Assembly: GCA_016490735.1 (NCBI GenBank)
Contig: JAEMWC010000124.1
Span: 1,241,001-1,305,000 of the forward strand
Source of the DNA: Pachyseris speciosa
Taxonomy: Eukaryota; Cnidaria; Anthozoa; Scleractinia; Pachyseridae
Direction: 5' to 3'
Length of the DNA: 64,000 nt
The notes below the pieces were generated by a model. It was not told where the DNA came from and ran no database searches. It saw only the letters and a program-made list of their open reading frames with translations. Positions 61,745 to 64,000 of the stretch are shown here, one piece after another. Each line of letters starts with the position of its first letter. Position 1 is the stretch's first letter. The position numbers and the translations under genes were made by a program.

Positions 61745-61905
61745 CAAATTCCACGCCGAGGGCCTCTGAACAATCGTGATTGGAGTCATAACAAATTCCC
61801 AAGGCAGGCCCTTAAACTATGTAATAAGTTCCCTACTGAGGGCCCCTCAATGGCACATTTCAAACAAAATAACAATCCCCCAACGGAGCCCTTGAACGCA
61901 AAAGC
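61745..61905. repeat. Imperfect ~45-bp tandem repeat
   Basis: AACAAATTCC...GAGGGCC / AACAAATTCCCAAGGCAGGCCC / AATAAGTTCCCTACTGAGGGCCC / AACAATCCCCCAACGGAGCCC are four related units. Confidence 0.7.
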
Positions 61906-62019
61906 AGTCACACAACCTCTAACTATTTACAACAAAATAAGGAACAAAAAATTAACTGTACAAGAAGTAATTCATGTACCGAGCAAGAACATGTGAAATG
62001 GACAAATTATTTGTTGCAG

Positions 62020-62560
62020 TTAAGGCGATTTTTAGAGCAAAATTCACGCCTCTTGTTAAGACCGTGCGAATTAAGCGTGAATAATTGCGTCATCCAATAT
62101 GCTTCTCTGGCAAGCAGTAATTGGTCTGAATGTGTAGTAGTTTGAAAAGAATTAAAATTTGTTCGATGATAATAAAACTTATATCAGAAAAGTTATGTTG
62201 GGAGCTATTAAAATGGACCGCCAATTCACATGTTCCTCTATTCTTAAGCATACTTGATTTGTGAATTCAGTTTATTTAGAACCCACATATTGCAAGTTAC
62301 ACTTACGGCATGTAGCTTGGTAGATCACATTTTTTGGACGAACAAGAAACTTTTCGTCGGGTGGGACATTTTTTGCCTGTGGCCGAGCTTTCGAATTTAG
62401 GAGCTTGAAGTAAGAAATTATGACACAAGTCACACCTTATTTTGTCACATTGAAACATCCGCCCTCTTCAAACTTTGGATTTGCAGCAGAGCTTGGTCGA
62501 ATGGCACATTTTCCTTTCAGGTTTTTAGTTCGGCGGTAAGCAGGGAAAACAGATTTGGCT
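62020..62560 (-). pseudogene. Second Penelope-like remnant (GIY-YIG region)
   Basis: On the minus strand, in several frames: KNVIYQATCRKCNLQYVGS (the Cys pair and the YVGS part of the GIY-YIG fold, about 62320-62270) and NSSQHNFSDISFIIIEQI (about 62200-62150), then REAYWMTQLFT-like residues near 62085. Many stops. A different PLE lineage from the one at 0.2-1.9 kb judging by sequence. Confidence 0.75.
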
Positions 62561-62699
62561 GGAAAAATTTCTGTGACGCGAGGAGATGATCATGACAAAT
62601 GAAAGTGCCTCCTGATGATGGTTTGAATGTCTGGCAAAATAGGATTATAATCAAATACTAGAGGAAAACGTTTTTGTTTGCTTTAACCTTTTTACTAAG

Positions 62700-63423
62700 C
62701 AAAAAAGGCAATAACTTATTATGGTAAACCATTACCCGAACTTGAATTGGACGAAGAGGAAGAAACACCAAGTACAAGTGAAAAAACAATGATATTGAAT
62801 CAGGATAAAGGTGTTAACGAAGAATACAGAATTATATTGGAAGATAAAGGTTTTGATTTACCATCTAAAATTTTGAAAGAATAAACAAATGTTGATGATG
62901 TGATGAAAAAAGTCCGAAACAAAATGAAACGTTTTCAAGATTACATCAAAAGTCATTCAACAAAACAAGGTAAACCACTAGCATAACTGACAAAAATTGA
63001 AACAACCACTTATTCACGCAATGAGAAAGAATTGGAATATTTCAAAGACTATTTAACAAGATTGGAACATATAAAAGCAGCTTCAAAATACATGGGTGAA
63101 GATGTAAGAAGATAGAAACAACCAAACAGAAATGCTTACAAAATTCAAGATAACAAATATGGTGGTCTTCTAATTGATGTCTCAAAATTAATTAATGAAA
63201 TGAAACTGAATGTATATCGTGGTGGTAAATTGGTCTATAAATCTGATGCTGATAAATCACTTATAAAGCTGCTCACCAAAAGGTACAATCCTAAAACAAA
63301 ATATAGCATGAATGCTGTGAGAATTTTTAATGATTTAAATATGCTTAGTAATATGCCACCACATAAATCATCAGGTAAGTCAGTCTTGATTGGGTCAAGT
63401 GTGATGTATTATCAAGATCCCTA
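62700..63423 (+). pseudogene. AT-rich Polinton-like fragment: unknown virus-like protein
   Basis: A single frame with several stops: YYGKPLPELELDEEEETPST, EYRIILEDKGFDLPSKILKE, MKKVRNKMKRFQDYIKSHST, YGGLLIDVSKLINEMKLN, then from 63200 KSLIKLLTKRYNPKTKYSMN and DLNMLSNMPPHKSSGKSVLI. Stops near 62882, 62983, 63112 and 63422 look like point mutations because the frame is kept. I recall very similar proteins next to penton-like genes in Hydra-type elements, function unknown. The composition is much more AT-rich than Polinton B. Confidence 0.55.
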
Positions 63424-63453
63424 ACAATTGGCAGATCGTATGACAATTTTGAT

Positions 63454-63852
63454 TTGTCTCCGATTAATGATGAACTGTTAAAAACAGGAGCAATTGATAA
63501 ATTGTTACATGAAAAATTGTATAATAGATATATATTATATATTAATGTAAACAGAGTTTTAGTTTTTAAATCAATACATGCAAAAAGACAAAACCAAAAT
63601 AATAAACCAAGTAATTTCAAGATTACTGATACTGATAATTATATTCATGATAAAATTGGTAAATTATCTAACAAAGATACTTATGGAATCGATGTATTAT
63701 TTGACCTGACAACCTATAAAGTTTTTATAACGCTGGATGAAAACTATCGGATTCATTTCAAGAATAGTGGAAACTTTGGAGATTTACTAGGTTTCGATAA
63801 AACAAAGATATTAACAATTTATTTATTTTTTCTTTGTTTTGTTTTTGGTTGA
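63454..63852 (+). pseudogene. Penton-like protein fragment, AT-rich Polinton-like element
   Basis: The first part (INDELLKTGAIDKLLHEKLY) probably belongs to the preceding gene. From about 63600 it reads SNFKITDTDNYIHDKIGK then VLFDLTTYKVFITLDENYRI and GNFGDLLGFDKTKILT. This matches the Polinton B penton pattern (YFDLTIYRVVIGIDKDYELD; GGFADLLGLDKKILTG). A frame change after ILT ends it. It shows a third Polinton-like lineage running to the window edge. Confidence 0.7.
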
Positions 63853-64000
63853 ACAAATACTTTAACAGGATGTTCCCAGTTCAGCAAAGGCTGCTTTATA
63901 TGGGATCCTGTATTTACATTAATTTAGTATTGCAAGTGGTTTATGACATAAAATTTCCTAATATAAGCAATAGTATAGACAATTTGTATATTAGGTGTTC
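63853..64000. other. Window end, nothing recognised
   Basis: AT-rich. The AT-rich Polinton-like element may continue beyond the window. Confidence 0.4.

Overview
The window is eukaryotic and most probably from a cnidarian, likely an anthozoan (stony coral or sea anemone). Three spliced exons at 18.3-21.5 kb read as the C-terminal half of a SIRT6-type sirtuin. Almost everything else is mobile DNA of kinds abundant in cnidarian genomes: Polinton/Maverick (adintovirus-like) elements, Penelope-like retroelements with GIY-YIG and hammerhead ribozyme, a Tx1/L1-type LINE, tRNA-derived SINEs and many small inverted-repeat elements. There is no rRNA, CRISPR or bacterial operon. The organism call rests on family recognition, not on a search.

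Layout. 1-1950: a decayed Penelope-like element (minus strand) with a hammerhead-like motif. 3353-15769: Polinton A, exactly bounded by AGTAGT...ACTACT termini and a perfect 6-bp target duplication (AGCGTC). It keeps remnants of integrase with chromodomain, two tandem penton-like proteins, a pVI-like protein, major capsid protein, adenain-type protease (cut by a SINE) and packaging ATPase, but no DNA polymerase; the left third is repeat DNA. 15.8-23 kb: sirtuin exons in introns full of MITEs. 24.2-27.3 kb: a block of virus-like genes including a penton-like one. 28.8-30.3 kb: an inverted-repeat element carrying a SINE and a LINE tail.

30682-54915: Polinton B, a 24.2-kb GC-rich element with ~630-bp terminal inverted repeats, two hairpins in each terminus, repeated ATTAGA-type motifs near each end, and a 5-6-bp target duplication. 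It encodes a protein-primed-type DNA polymerase B, integrase, zinc-ribbon protein, membrane proteins, a long collagen-stalk fibre with phage-tail-fibre-like repeats, an A32/FtsK-type packaging ATPase, penton, major capsid protein, pVI-like protein, adenain-like protease and a phospholipase A2-like protein. That is a complete virion-forming set, but most genes carry frameshifts. It has been invaded by a Harbinger-type MITE in the polymerase, a SINE in the integrase, a mariner-type MITE, Penelope-terminus fragments, a Harbinger-like transposase and a Tx1-type LINE, the LINE itself holding a 0.95-kb element.

55.9-60.9 kb: a run of small membrane-protein genes plus a truncated Polinton integrase, one gene split by a 2.1-kb TTAA-flanked element. 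It may be the other half of the 24-27 kb block, interrupted by Polinton B. 61-62.6 kb: palindromic MITE, SINE and a second Penelope remnant. 62.7-63.85 kb: a third, AT-rich Polinton-like fragment that runs toward the window end.

The region reads as a Polinton graveyard in and around a host gene. Clean target duplications and reading frames that resume across the insertions allow a relative insertion order to be worked out.
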